Origin: Desulfoscipio geothermicus
GTDB taxonomy: Bacteria > Bacillota > Desulfotomaculia > Desulfotomaculales > Desulfallaceae
Assembly: GCA_016841205.1 (NCBI GenBank)
Contig: JAENZP010000015.1
Coordinates: 16,128 to 80,127 of the forward strand
Length of the DNA: 64,000 bases
Reading direction: 5' to 3'
The notes beneath the pieces are model-generated. The model was given only the letters and a program-made list of their open reading frames with translations, did not search any database and was not told the origin of the DNA. The translations under genes were made by a program, and so were the position numbers. Of the stretch, positions 45,565 through 53,619 are shown one piece after another. Each line of letters begins with the position of its first letter. Positions within the stretch are counted from its first letter, which is position 1.

Positions 45565-46047
45565 ATGCACGTTTTTGCTATGATTCTGGCTGTACTATTT
45601 TTCATTGCCGGGCTGGCCGGATCGTTTTTGCCCGTGATACCGGGGGCGATATTAATTTGGGTAGGTATGCTTGTTTATGGTATTCTAACCAAGTTTGCTA
45701 CGCTGGGCACTGCTTTCTTTATTGGGCAGGCCCTGGCAGCAGCCCTAGTTTATAGCGTGGACTACCTGGCCGGTGCCTACGGGGCTAAAAGATTTGGTGG
45801 CTCCCAGTATGCCTTCTACGGTAGTATCATTGGCACCGTGGTGGGTTTAATTTTCCTGGGTCCTGCCGGCATCATCTTCGGTCCATTTGCAGGAGCCATC
45901 ATCGGGGAATTGCTAAACCAAAAACCACTAGACGAAGCATTTAGGATTAGTGTGGGTACGATGCTGGGTCTGCTTAGCGGTACTATCATCAAGCTGGTCA
46001 TACAGATTATCATGATTATCTGGTTTTTCTGGGCCATTTACTATTAG
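45565..46047 (+). CDS. DUF456 membrane protein (160 aa)
   Basis: About five hydrophobic helices. The pattern GLAGSFLPVIPGAILIWVGML at the N-terminus and the glycine-rich GPAGIIFGPFAGAIIGELL in the middle are those of DUF456, a Firmicutes membrane family of unknown function. ATG after CGGAGGTG. Monocistronic. Confidence 0.88.
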   Translation: MHVFAMILAVLFFIAGLAGSFLPVIPGAILIWVGMLVYGILTKFATLGTAFFIGQALAAALVYSVDYLAGAYGAKRFGGSQYAFYGSIIGTVVGLIFLGPAGIIFGPFAGAIIGELLNQKPLDEAFRISVGTMLGLLSGTIIKLVIQIIMIIWFFWAIYY

Positions 46048-46140
46048 CAAGCTGTAAAATAATCAAGTTCAAAACACATAATAACCATAAACCGTGGGCA
46101 AGGAATAATATGTTAAAGGATAAATATGTTAATTGTTGTT

Positions 46141-46195
46141 AAAATTTGAAAATTCAAATTTTTATATTGACAATCAACTCCATATTAAGTATATT
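46141..46195 (+). promoter_or_regulatory. Promoter with upstream inverted repeat, first uspA gene
   Basis: -35 TTGACA (46167-46172), 17-bp spacer, -10 TATATT (46190-46195). Immediately upstream, AAAATTTGAA (46141-46150), 2 nt, TTCAAATTTT (46153-46162) is a perfect 10-bp inverted repeat, so an activator or repressor site is likely. Confidence 0.6.
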
Positions 46196-46231
46196 ATAAG
46201 TAACACATTTTACTAATAGGAGGTTTGAGAT

Positions 46232-46669
46232 ATGTACAAGAAGATTTTAGTTCCCTTGGATGGCTCAACTCCCTCATTAGAGGCAGCAAAGCATGCAGTA
46301 AAAATTGCCGCAAGCTTTAGCGCACAAGTAACGTTTTTTCATGTTCAAAACAGTCTAGAAAGTTATTTAAGCCTCCCTCATGCTTTCGCAACAGAAACCT
46401 ACAACCAGCTGCGAGAAGAAATGAAAGCCCAAGGTGAAACTATTTTGGAGGATGCAATTAAAGAAGTTGGTGCACAGGGTGTAAACATAGATAAGAAACT
46501 GTTATCAGGCGATCCTGCCAAGCAGATAATTGAAGAGAGCAAAGAAGGTCAGTATGATTTGGTTGTCATGGGTAGTCGTGGCCTTAGCGGCGTACAAGAT
46601 TTCCTAATGGGTAGCGTAAGCAGCCGGGTTTCCAAACATGCCCCGTGTGCGGTATTAATAGTCAGGTAG
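46232..46669 (+). CDS. Universal stress protein (UspA family)
   Basis: 145 residues. N-terminal KILVPLDGSTPSLEAAKHA and the C-terminal ATP-binding signature GSRGLSGVQDFLMGSVSSRV then HAPCAVLIVR identify an ATP-binding UspA domain. Close paralogue of the gene at 53032-53466: same first residues (MYKKILVPLDGS) and same end. AGGAGG before the ATG. Terminated by a strong hairpin. Confidence 0.95.
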   Translation: MYKKILVPLDGSTPSLEAAKHAVKIAASFSAQVTFFHVQNSLESYLSLPHAFATETYNQLREEMKAQGETILEDAIKEVGAQGVNIDKKLLSGDPAKQIIEESKEGQYDLVVMGSRGLSGVQDFLMGSVSSRVSKHAPCAVLIVR

Positions 46670-46720
46670 TAAGTACAAGCATCACCATTACCGTTAATTA
46701 TTTAATTAATTTTCCAAGTA

Positions 46721-46763
46721 AACAAAGCTAATGTTTGAACAACATTAGCTTTGTTTATTTTTT
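46721..46763. terminator. Bidirectional terminator between uspA and rnhA
   Basis: Stem AACAAAGCTAATGTT / AACATTAGCTTTGTT with a 5-nt loop TGAAC, then TATTTTTT. Confidence 0.88.
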
Positions 46764-46783
46764 ACTCTGGAAATGTACCACTA

Positions 46784-47242
46784 TCAGGTAGGATTGTCAG
46801 GTAACCGGGAATAATTTTTTATAGCGTTAACAGCCAGTCTGTCACAACGGTTGTTATATTCATTATCCGCATGTCCTTTCACCCACACCCACCGCACCTG
46901 ATGGCCTTCAGCTAATTGCAGTAACCTTTCCCATAAATCCACATTTTTCGCTTCTTCTTTACTATTGCGCATCCAGCCTTTAGACCGCCACTTGGTCACC
47001 CAACCTTTGGTAATAGCATCTACCACATATTTACTATCCGAGTATATAGTCACCCGGCAGGGTTCATTCAGGCTTTCCAACCCTTTAATGACCGACATCA
47101 GTTCCATGCGGTTGTTAGTGGTATTTTCATACGCGCCAGCCAATTCTTTTTCATGAACGCCATATTTAAGTACCGTACCGTAACCCCCGGGCCCGGGATT
47201 GCCGCTACAGGCCCCGTCCGCGTATATTTCTACTTCCTTCAT
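46784..47242 (-). CDS. rnhA: Ribonuclease HI
   Basis: 152 residues. The four carboxylates of the DEDD site are in IYADGACSGNPGPGGYG, NRMELMSVIKGLE, IYSDSKYV and GHADNEYNNRCD. It degrades the RNA strand of RNA-DNA hybrids. The start is set at the ATG preceded by GGTGGGTGAG; a GTG four codons upstream is less suitable. Monocistronic and leftward. Confidence 0.96.
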   Translation of the reverse strand: MKEVEIYADGACSGNPGPGGYGTVLKYGVHEKELAGAYENTTNNRMELMSVIKGLESLNEPCRVTIYSDSKYVVDAITKGWVTKWRSKGWMRNSKEEAKNVDLWERLLQLAEGHQVRWVWVKGHADNEYNNRCDRLAVNAIKNYSRLPDNPT

Positions 47243-47535
47243 TATCTCACCCACCTTAACTACTCAAAACAGAAAATCTCGTCACTTTTTTCTTAACTGC
47301 AATTCTAACTGCTTACAAGCATTAAGACCGCCACGCAGGTAATTTTATCATACCTGTTATTTACTGGCAATAACTTCAACAACCGTTTTAGTTTTTTGTC
47401 GCAATAAGAAGGATTCTACCTAGTCAGCAAGAATAGGATTAATGTTATTCATTTGCAGGGGAGGGGTAATTAATTATTAGATGATTTTTTAACTAAATAG
47501 AAAATATTTTATTAAATTTATAAGGAGGTCAAGTT

Positions 47536-48666
47536 ATGAAATTAAAGGCTCTGCTAGCAATGGCTGCGGTACTGCTGGCTGCTTTTCTGGCCACCGGTTG
47601 CGGCGGGGAAAAAGCTAAAGAAACGGCTAATAACCAGACGAACGGCGAAAAACTAAAGGTTGGATTTGTATACATAGGGCCGGTAAACGATGCCGGCTGG
47701 ACCCAAGCCCACGACGAAGCCCGTCAATATTTGATGGCCCAGCTTCCTTACGTTGACGCTAGTGATTACGTGGAAAACGTACCTGAGAACCCCACAGACG
47801 CCGAAAGAGTGATTACTCAACTGGTGGAACAGGGCAACAAAATCATTTTCACCACCAGCTTCGGTTACATGGACCCCACCATCAAAGTAGCTAAAAAATA
47901 CCCCGATGTTACATTCCTGCACTGCTCGGGTTACCAGACGGCACCCAACGTAGGTGCTTATTTCGGCAGGATGTATCAGGTTCGTTACCTGTCAGGCCTA
48001 GTAGCCGGCAAGGCTACTAAATCCAATCTTATTGGTTACGTTGCGGCAATGCCCATCCCCGAAGTGATTCGCGGTATCAACGCTTTCACCCTGGGCGTAC
48101 AGAAAGTTAACCCGGAGGCTAAGGTCAAGGTAGTCTGGACCAACACCTGGGTAGATCCGGCCATTGAAAAGGATGCCGCTAAAGCACTGCTTGATGAAGG
48201 CGCAGATGTCATCGCCCAGCACCAGGACTCCGCTTCCCCACAGCAGGCGGCTGAAGAAGCAGGCAAACTAGGCATTGGCTACAACAGCGATATGGGCAAG
48301 ATAGCGCCCAAAGCTACCATGACCTCGCCGGTATGGAACTGGGGACCTTATTATGTAGATACTGTCAAGGCCATTAAAGAAGGCACTTGGAAGAGCACAC
48401 CCACAGCAGGCAGCCTGACATACTGGGGCGGCATCAAGGAAGGCATAGTGGGTTTGGCTCCCTACCGCCCAATGGTACCGGAAGATGTTAAACAGCTGGT
48501 AGAAAAGGAACAGCAGCGCATTGTCAGTGGTGAATGGGATGTATTTAACGGTCCCATCAAGGACCAGTCCGGCGCTATTAAAGTTACCGCAGGCCAGTCA
48601 TTGAGCGACGACGAAAAACTGAACATGAACTGGTTTGTACAGGGTGTAATTGGCTCACCCAAGTAG
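47536..48666 (+). CDS. BMP-family nucleoside-binding lipoprotein of an ABC importer
   Basis: 376 residues, PnrA/BmpA fold. Signal peptide with lipobox ending AAFLATGC (lipidated Cys at residue 22). Then VGFVYIGPVNDAGWTQAHDEAR, the typical nucleoside-binding N-terminus, HCSGYQ, GKATKSNLIGYVAA and a DEGADVIAQHQDS loop. It sits first, about 95 nt before ATPase and permease genes and followed by a terminator that would let it be made in excess. Purine ligands are suggested by the downstream xpt gene. AAGGAGGTC precedes the ATG. Confidence 0.93.
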   Translation: MKLKALLAMAAVLLAAFLATGCGGEKAKETANNQTNGEKLKVGFVYIGPVNDAGWTQAHDEARQYLMAQLPYVDASDYVENVPENPTDAERVITQLVEQGNKIIFTTSFGYMDPTIKVAKKYPDVTFLHCSGYQTAPNVGAYFGRMYQVRYLSGLVAGKATKSNLIGYVAAMPIPEVIRGINAFTLGVQKVNPEAKVKVVWTNTWVDPAIEKDAAKALLDEGADVIAQHQDSASPQQAAEEAGKLGIGYNSDMGKIAPKATMTSPVWNWGPYYVDTVKAIKEGTWKSTPTAGSLTYWGGIKEGIVGLAPYRPMVPEDVKQLVEKEQQRIVSGEWDVFNGPIKDQSGAIKVTAGQSLSDDEKLNMNWFVQGVIGSPK

Positions 48667-48697
48667 CCTTAAAAACTACTATACAACATATAAATAT

Positions 48698-48730
48698 ATG
48701 GCTGCCGTTTTTCGTCGGCAGCCATTTTTA
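48698..48730 (+). terminator. Hairpin between binding-protein and ATPase genes
   Basis: Stem ATGGCTGCCG / CGGCAGCCAT, 8-nt loop, then TTTTTAT. Probably a partial terminator giving more binding protein than transporter. Confidence 0.82.
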
Positions 48731-48760
48731 TACCAGTATTACCAGTAAGGAGCAAACCCG

Positions 48761-50290
48761 ATGAACCAACCTAACCTGGTGGAACTAAACAACATCACCA
48801 AAAAGTTTCCCGGCGTGACAGCCAATGACCAGGTCAACTTCAGCGTCAGACCAGGTGAAATACACGTGCTGCTGGGCGAAAACGGTTCGGGCAAAAGCAC
48901 ATTGATGTCGGTACTATGCGGGCTGTACAGCCCGGATGCCGGTGATATTATCATCCGGGGCACCAAAATGCAATTTCGCTCTCCCCGGCAGGCCATCAAC
49001 GCCGGTATCGGAATGGTGCACCAGCATTTTAAATTGATAGAATCTTTTTCCGTGGCCGAGAATGTTATTTTAGGTGACCAAAGCATACCGCAAGTATTAA
49101 AGATGCACCAAATTAAAAATTACCTGACAAAGTTATCCCAACGTTTTGGGCTACAGATCAATCCTTCAGCAATGGTCTGGCAGTTATCCGTGGGGGAAAA
49201 ACAGCGTGTGGAAATAGTTAAAATGCTCTACCGCGGCTCCCAGGTGCTCATTCTCGACGAACCCACCGCCGTACTCACCCCTCAGGAAACAGGAGAGCTT
49301 TTCCGCACCCTGCGGGAAATGACTGCCACAGGGCGGGGGATAGTGGTGATTACCCATAAAATGCACGAAGTGATGGAAATTGCTGACCGGGTCACCGTGC
49401 TGCGCCGGGGCCGGTCGGTGGCCACTCTGGAAAAGCAGCAGATCAACCAGCAAGACCTGGCCTGGCTAATGGTCGGCCAAGACATCCTCAGGCAGGAAAA
49501 GAAAAAAATACCGCCCGGGGATAAGCACGTACTTGAGTTAAAAAATGTGCACTGCTTAAACGACCAAGGCCTCCCGGGCCTAACGGATATATCCTTCACT
49601 GTGCACAGCGGAGAGATATTTGGCATCGCCGGCATAGCGGGCAGCGGGCAGCGAGAACTGGCTGAAGTAATCGCAAGGCTGCGCCCGGTCTCCAGCGGTG
49701 ATGTCCTAATCAATAACCAGGCCATCACAGGCTGTTCCCCCCGGCAGGCCATTGACCATGGCGTAGCCATGGTGCCCGAGGACAGGTTGGGCACTGGTCT
49801 GGTGCCCAATATGGACGCAATGGACAATCTAATTCTAAAAAGCTACCGCAACAAGTCACTGCGGCGGGGTCCGTTTTTGAACCGGACGTTAACCAGGGAG
49901 AAGGTTAATCAGCTGGTCAGTCGTTTTGAAATTAGGCTAAACGCTCCGGATGCTCCGGTGAAGCTGCTATCTGGAGGAAACCTGCAAAGGCTGCTGCTGG
50001 CCAGGGAAATCACCTCGGATCCCCAGCTGCTCATCGCCGTCTACCCGGTACGGGGCCTGGATATTAAAGCTACTGAAGCCGTACACAACCTGCTGTTGGA
50101 ACAACGAAGCAAGGGTCTGGCCGTACTATTAATTTCTGAAGACCTAGAAGAAATTTTTAAGCTTAGTGACCGCGTCGGCGTACTATGCGACGGCCGCATT
50201 ACCGGCATTCGACCGGCCGATGCGACCGGTGTGGAGGAAATCGGCCTGCTGATGATGGACGCACAAAACCAGGGAGAAACAACTATATGA
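48761..50290 (+). CDS. Nucleoside ABC importer, double ATPase subunit
   Basis: 509 residues with two ABC modules. First: Walker A GENGSGKST (~42), LSVGEKQRVEI signature, Walker B LILDEPTAVLT. Second: IAGSGQRELA in place of a normal Walker A, signature LSGGNLQRLLLARE, and Walker B LLIAVYPVRGLD without the Glu. The asymmetric second site is normal for the sugar/nucleoside (RbsA/NupO) family. Its stop overlaps the permease ATG (ATGA). Confidence 0.95.
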   Translation: MNQPNLVELNNITKKFPGVTANDQVNFSVRPGEIHVLLGENGSGKSTLMSVLCGLYSPDAGDIIIRGTKMQFRSPRQAINAGIGMVHQHFKLIESFSVAENVILGDQSIPQVLKMHQIKNYLTKLSQRFGLQINPSAMVWQLSVGEKQRVEIVKMLYRGSQVLILDEPTAVLTPQETGELFRTLREMTATGRGIVVITHKMHEVMEIADRVTVLRRGRSVATLEKQQINQQDLAWLMVGQDILRQEKKKIPPGDKHVLELKNVHCLNDQGLPGLTDISFTVHSGEIFGIAGIAGSGQRELAEVIARLRPVSSGDVLINNQAITGCSPRQAIDHGVAMVPEDRLGTGLVPNMDAMDNLILKSYRNKSLRRGPFLNRTLTREKVNQLVSRFEIRLNAPDAPVKLLSGGNLQRLLLAREITSDPQLLIAVYPVRGLDIKATEAVHNLLLEQRSKGLAVLLISEDLEEIFKLSDRVGVLCDGRITGIRPADATGVEEIGLLMMDAQNQGETTI

Positions 50291-51378
50291 TTAAATTACC
50301 CGGAACAAATCTGTTAATTGAAAAAAAATTATCCCCTGACCCAGCGGCCTTTTTCGTAGTGCCGGTAATTTCGATACTGCTGGCGCTACTGGTGGGAGCC
50401 TTTTCTCTGGCCCTGTCGGGCCGTGACTACCAGCAGATTTACGCTACTATGTTCAGCGGTGCCTTCGGATCAACTTACGGTTTAAGCGAAACCATCGTTA
50501 AAACCATCCCCCTGACCATTACAAGTTTAGGCATAGCCCTGGCTTTTCGCATGCAGCTGTGGAACATTGGGGGCGAGGGACAGATTTACATGGGCGCTTT
50601 CGCCGCCACCTGGGCAGCCTTGTTTTTCCCCGTCGGGACCGGCTGGTGGACGATGCCCTGTATGATTCTGCTGGGTATGCTCGCCGGCGGACTTTGGGCA
50701 TTGCTGACCGCTATTCCCCGGGCTATCTGGGGTGTAAATGAGATTATCACCACCCTAATGATGAATTACGTAGCGATCTTTTGGGTGAACTACCTGGTGT
50801 ATGGCCCTTGGAAGGATCCTCAGGGTTATAATTTCCCACTGACGGCAACTTTTCCGCCCGAAGCCATACTGCCCACCCTGGGTGTATCCCGCATTCACTT
50901 CGGTTTGTTTTTAGGGCTACTGCTTACTGTGTTAATGTATGCCGTAGTTCAGCATACCCGCTGGGGTTATGAAATCAAGGTCACCGGCGAAAGCGTCAGC
51001 GCCGCTCGCTACGCTGGTATCAACAGCAAAAGGAATATTTTGCTGGTCATGTTTTTCAGCGGTGCGATCTGCGGCCTTACCGGCATGACGGAAGTGTCCG
51101 GTATTGCCTACCGGCTACAACCCGGCCTCAGTACCGGCTACGGCTTTACCGCTATTATTATCGCCTGGCTGGCCAGGCTCAATCCATTTGCCATTGTATT
51201 AGTATCCTTTTTATTCGGTGGTCTGCAGGTAGGGGGCTACATCGTGCAAACCAGCGGCATTCCATCCTCTATGGTCACCATGCTCCAGGGCTTGCTGCTT
51301 TTCTTTGTGCTGGGAGGAGAACTGCTGACTTATTATAAAATTAGCAAAGCCCCGGCATCATCCGGGCAAGATACATAA
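50287..51378 (+). CDS. Nucleoside ABC importer permease, NupP-like
   Basis: 363 residues from ATG 50287, which overlaps the ATPase stop. About ten membrane helices. Family motifs: ALAFRMQLWNIGGEGQIYMGAF, WGVNEIITTLMMNYVA and GLTGMTEVSGI. It pairs with the second permease encoded next. Confidence 0.93.
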   Translation: MIKLPGTNLLIEKKLSPDPAAFFVVPVISILLALLVGAFSLALSGRDYQQIYATMFSGAFGSTYGLSETIVKTIPLTITSLGIALAFRMQLWNIGGEGQIYMGAFAATWAALFFPVGTGWWTMPCMILLGMLAGGLWALLTAIPRAIWGVNEIITTLMMNYVAIFWVNYLVYGPWKDPQGYNFPLTATFPPEAILPTLGVSRIHFGLFLGLLLTVLMYAVVQHTRWGYEIKVTGESVSAARYAGINSKRNILLVMFFSGAICGLTGMTEVSGIAYRLQPGLSTGYGFTAIIIAWLARLNPFAIVLVSFLFGGLQVGGYIVQTSGIPSSMVTMLQGLLLFFVLGGELLTYYKISKAPASSGQDT

Positions 51379-51403
51379 GCTACTTACGGAGGCTGATAAT
51401 ATA

Positions 51404-52336
51404 ATGAGCCAGGAAATATTTGTGGCCATATTAGCCACAGCCATCACTGCTGGCACACCCATACTATACGCTGCGCTTGGTGAAGTGCTGGCGGAACGAT
51501 CCGGTATATTAAACCTGGGAGTGGAGGGTATGATGCTGGTGGGGGCCGTCAGCGGTTTCATTTGCGCTTATGAGACCGCCAACCCCTGGTACGGGCTTGT
51601 AGTGGCCATGCTGGCAGGCGGAATGATGGCCCTGGTGCACGCTTTTTTAACCGTCACTTTACGAGCCAACCAGGTAGTTAGCGGGCTTGCCCTTACTATG
51701 TTCGGCATCGGTCTCAGTGGCTATCTGGGACAATCCTATGTTGGCCTGCCGTTGCCCGCGCCTTTTAAAATCATACCCTTACCGGCGCTAAGTGATATTC
51801 CGGTACTGGGCCCTGTTTTTTTTAATCATGACCCGGTGGTTTACTTAAGCTATCTGCTGGTACCAATGCTCTGGTTCTACATATTCCACACCCGGGCCGG
51901 GCTGCAGCTGCGAGCGGTGGGTGAAAACCCTGCAGCAGCCGACTCAATGGGTATTAACGTTTTCCGGGCCCGGTACTTTTACGTAATTGTTGGCGGCATG
52001 CTGGCCGGTATAGGCGGGGCCTACCTGTCACTGTACTATGTGCCAAGCTGGATGGATAATATGATCGCTGGCCGGGGCTGGATAGCGGTAGCCTTGGTGA
52101 TATTCGCCACCTGGAACCCAGCCAATGCACTGTGGGGATCATACCTATTCGGCGGTATTGATGCCCTGGGCTTCCGACTGCAGACCTTGAACGTGACAGT
52201 ATCGCCTTATTTCTTGAAGATGCTGCCTTACATATTTACCATTCTGGTGCTAATCCTGGTTACGAAACGCAACCTGGCCGGCCGCATAGGCTCTCCACAG
52301 GCCTTGGGACTACCCTACGACCGGGAAGAACGATAG
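51404..52336 (+). CDS. Nucleoside ABC importer permease, NupQ-like
   Basis: 310 residues, about nine membrane helices. Starts ATPILYAALGEVLAERSGILNLGVEGMML when read in parts, the hallmark of this subunit, with AVGENPAAADSMGINV in the cytoplasmic EAA-like loop. ATG after ACGGAGGC. Third component of the importer, 25 nt after the first permease. Confidence 0.94.
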   Translation: MSQEIFVAILATAITAGTPILYAALGEVLAERSGILNLGVEGMMLVGAVSGFICAYETANPWYGLVVAMLAGGMMALVHAFLTVTLRANQVVSGLALTMFGIGLSGYLGQSYVGLPLPAPFKIIPLPALSDIPVLGPVFFNHDPVVYLSYLLVPMLWFYIFHTRAGLQLRAVGENPAAADSMGINVFRARYFYVIVGGMLAGIGGAYLSLYYVPSWMDNMIAGRGWIAVALVIFATWNPANALWGSYLFGGIDALGFRLQTLNVTVSPYFLKMLPYIFTILVLILVTKRNLAGRIGSPQALGLPYDREER

Positions 52337-52349
52337 AGGGGGATTAAAA

Positions 52350-52919
52350 TTGCGGAGCTTGCAGGAAAAGATTATTAATGAAGGTCAGGTTATATCAGAT
52401 ACTATTTTAAAAGTGGACTCTTTTTTAAACCACCAAATCGACCCTGAATTTGTTATGGCTATGGGGAGGGAACTGGCCAACCGCTATGCGGGCGAGGAGG
52501 TTACCAAAGTACTCACCGTGGAAGCTTCAGGCATTGCTCTTGCTCTGACAACCGGTCTAGCGCTTAAGACACCCGTGGTATTTGCCAAGAAGAAAAAAGC
52601 GGCCACCCAGGACTCCCAGACTTACTCCACCAAAATATTCTCTTTTACCCGCCAGGAAGCGGTGGATATCTACGTAAATAAAAAACTTATCCATGCCCGG
52701 GACCGGGTTTTAATCATTGATGATTTTCTCGCTCATGGTGAAGCGCTCCGGGGATTAGCGGACATAGTAGAGCAGGCGGGTGCAACCCTTGTGGGAGTGG
52801 GCATAGCTATTGAAAAAGTTTTCCAGAACGGCGGCCAGGCGCTACGGAAAAAGGGCATACGCATTGAATCACTGGCCCCAATTACCTCCTTATCTGGAGG
52901 CCGGGTTAGTTTTGTTTAA
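52350..52919 (+). CDS. xpt: Xanthine phosphoribosyltransferase
   Basis: 189 residues. N-terminal LQEKIINEGQVISDTILKVDSFLNHQ, VLTVEASGIALA, and PRPP loop VLIIDDFLAHGEAL are diagnostic of Xpt. It makes XMP from xanthine and PRPP. TTG start after AGAGGGGGA, 13 nt after the second permease, so salvage enzyme and importer share a transcript. No purine riboswitch core was found upstream of the unit. Confidence 0.95.
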   Translation: MRSLQEKIINEGQVISDTILKVDSFLNHQIDPEFVMAMGRELANRYAGEEVTKVLTVEASGIALALTTGLALKTPVVFAKKKKAATQDSQTYSTKIFSFTRQEAVDIYVNKKLIHARDRVLIIDDFLAHGEALRGLADIVEQAGATLVGVGIAIEKVFQNGGQALRKKGIRIESLAPITSLSGGRVSFV

Positions 52920-53031
52920 ATTAACGAATTGCTCAGCTAGGCTTGAAGATTAAAAGGAGCCCGGCGTATTGTATAATTAACTAAAATGATGTACAATAAT
53001 TACAAATATTCACACAAGGGAGGATTAAAGA

Positions 53032-53466
53032 ATGTACAAAAAGATCTTGGTCCCCCTGGATGGCTCGCCCCCTGCTACGTCAGCAGCAAAGCATGCCATA
53101 CAAATCGCCGCCAAGTTTGACGCAGAGGTTACTTTTTTTCATGTCTGCCCTAATTTTAATTTTATCAATGAATTTAGTATACATGCAGCTATTGATTACA
53201 CACAGCTAAAGGAAGATTTTACTCTGCAGGGCGAAAGAATATTGGCGAATGCCGTGTTGGAATACGCAGACACAGATTTAACAATTCATAAAAAACTAAT
53301 GTGGGGCTACCCCTCCGAGGAGATTATCCGGGAATCTAAGGACGGAGAGTACGATTTAATTGTCACGGGCAGCCGCGGTCTTAGTGCCATAAGAGGTTAC
53401 CTGATGGGCAGCGTAAGCAACCGGGTCACCAAACATGCCCCGTGCCCGGTGTTGGTAGTTAGATAG
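53032..53466 (+). CDS. Universal stress protein (UspA family), second copy
   Basis: 144 residues, clearly paralogous to the protein at 46232-46669. ATP-binding signature GSRGLSAIRGYLMGSVSNRV then HAPCPVLVVR is intact. The middle (NFNFINEFSIHAAIDYTQLKEDF) is more diverged. GGGAGGA before the ATG. The two copies flank the rnhA/nucleoside-import region. Confidence 0.95.
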   Translation: MYKKILVPLDGSPPATSAAKHAIQIAAKFDAEVTFFHVCPNFNFINEFSIHAAIDYTQLKEDFTLQGERILANAVLEYADTDLTIHKKLMWGYPSEEIIRESKDGEYDLIVTGSRGLSAIRGYLMGSVSNRVTKHAPCPVLVVR

Positions 53467-53552
53467 AAAACCTGTTTTATCCATATGGATAAGTCATTAT
53501 TGTTTTTAAGGCCGAGATATAATAAAATACAATAGTACTAGTAAGATTGCTT

Positions 53553-53588
53553 TTCGGCCTTAATAGGCCGGAATTTTTATTTTTTTAA
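53553..53588 (+). terminator. Intrinsic terminator after the second uspA
   Basis: Stem TTCGGCCT / AGGCCGGA (one G-T pair), loop TAAT, then ATTTTTATTTTTTT. Confidence 0.85.
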
Positions 53589-53619
53589 ACATCGCATAAA
53601 ACCCTGGAGGTGTGCATAT

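Noticed and set aside
47243..47535. Purine riboswitch before the nucleoside-binding lipoprotein gene
   Set aside because: The conserved junction sequences of the purine aptamer are absent from this gap; the regulation remains unknown.
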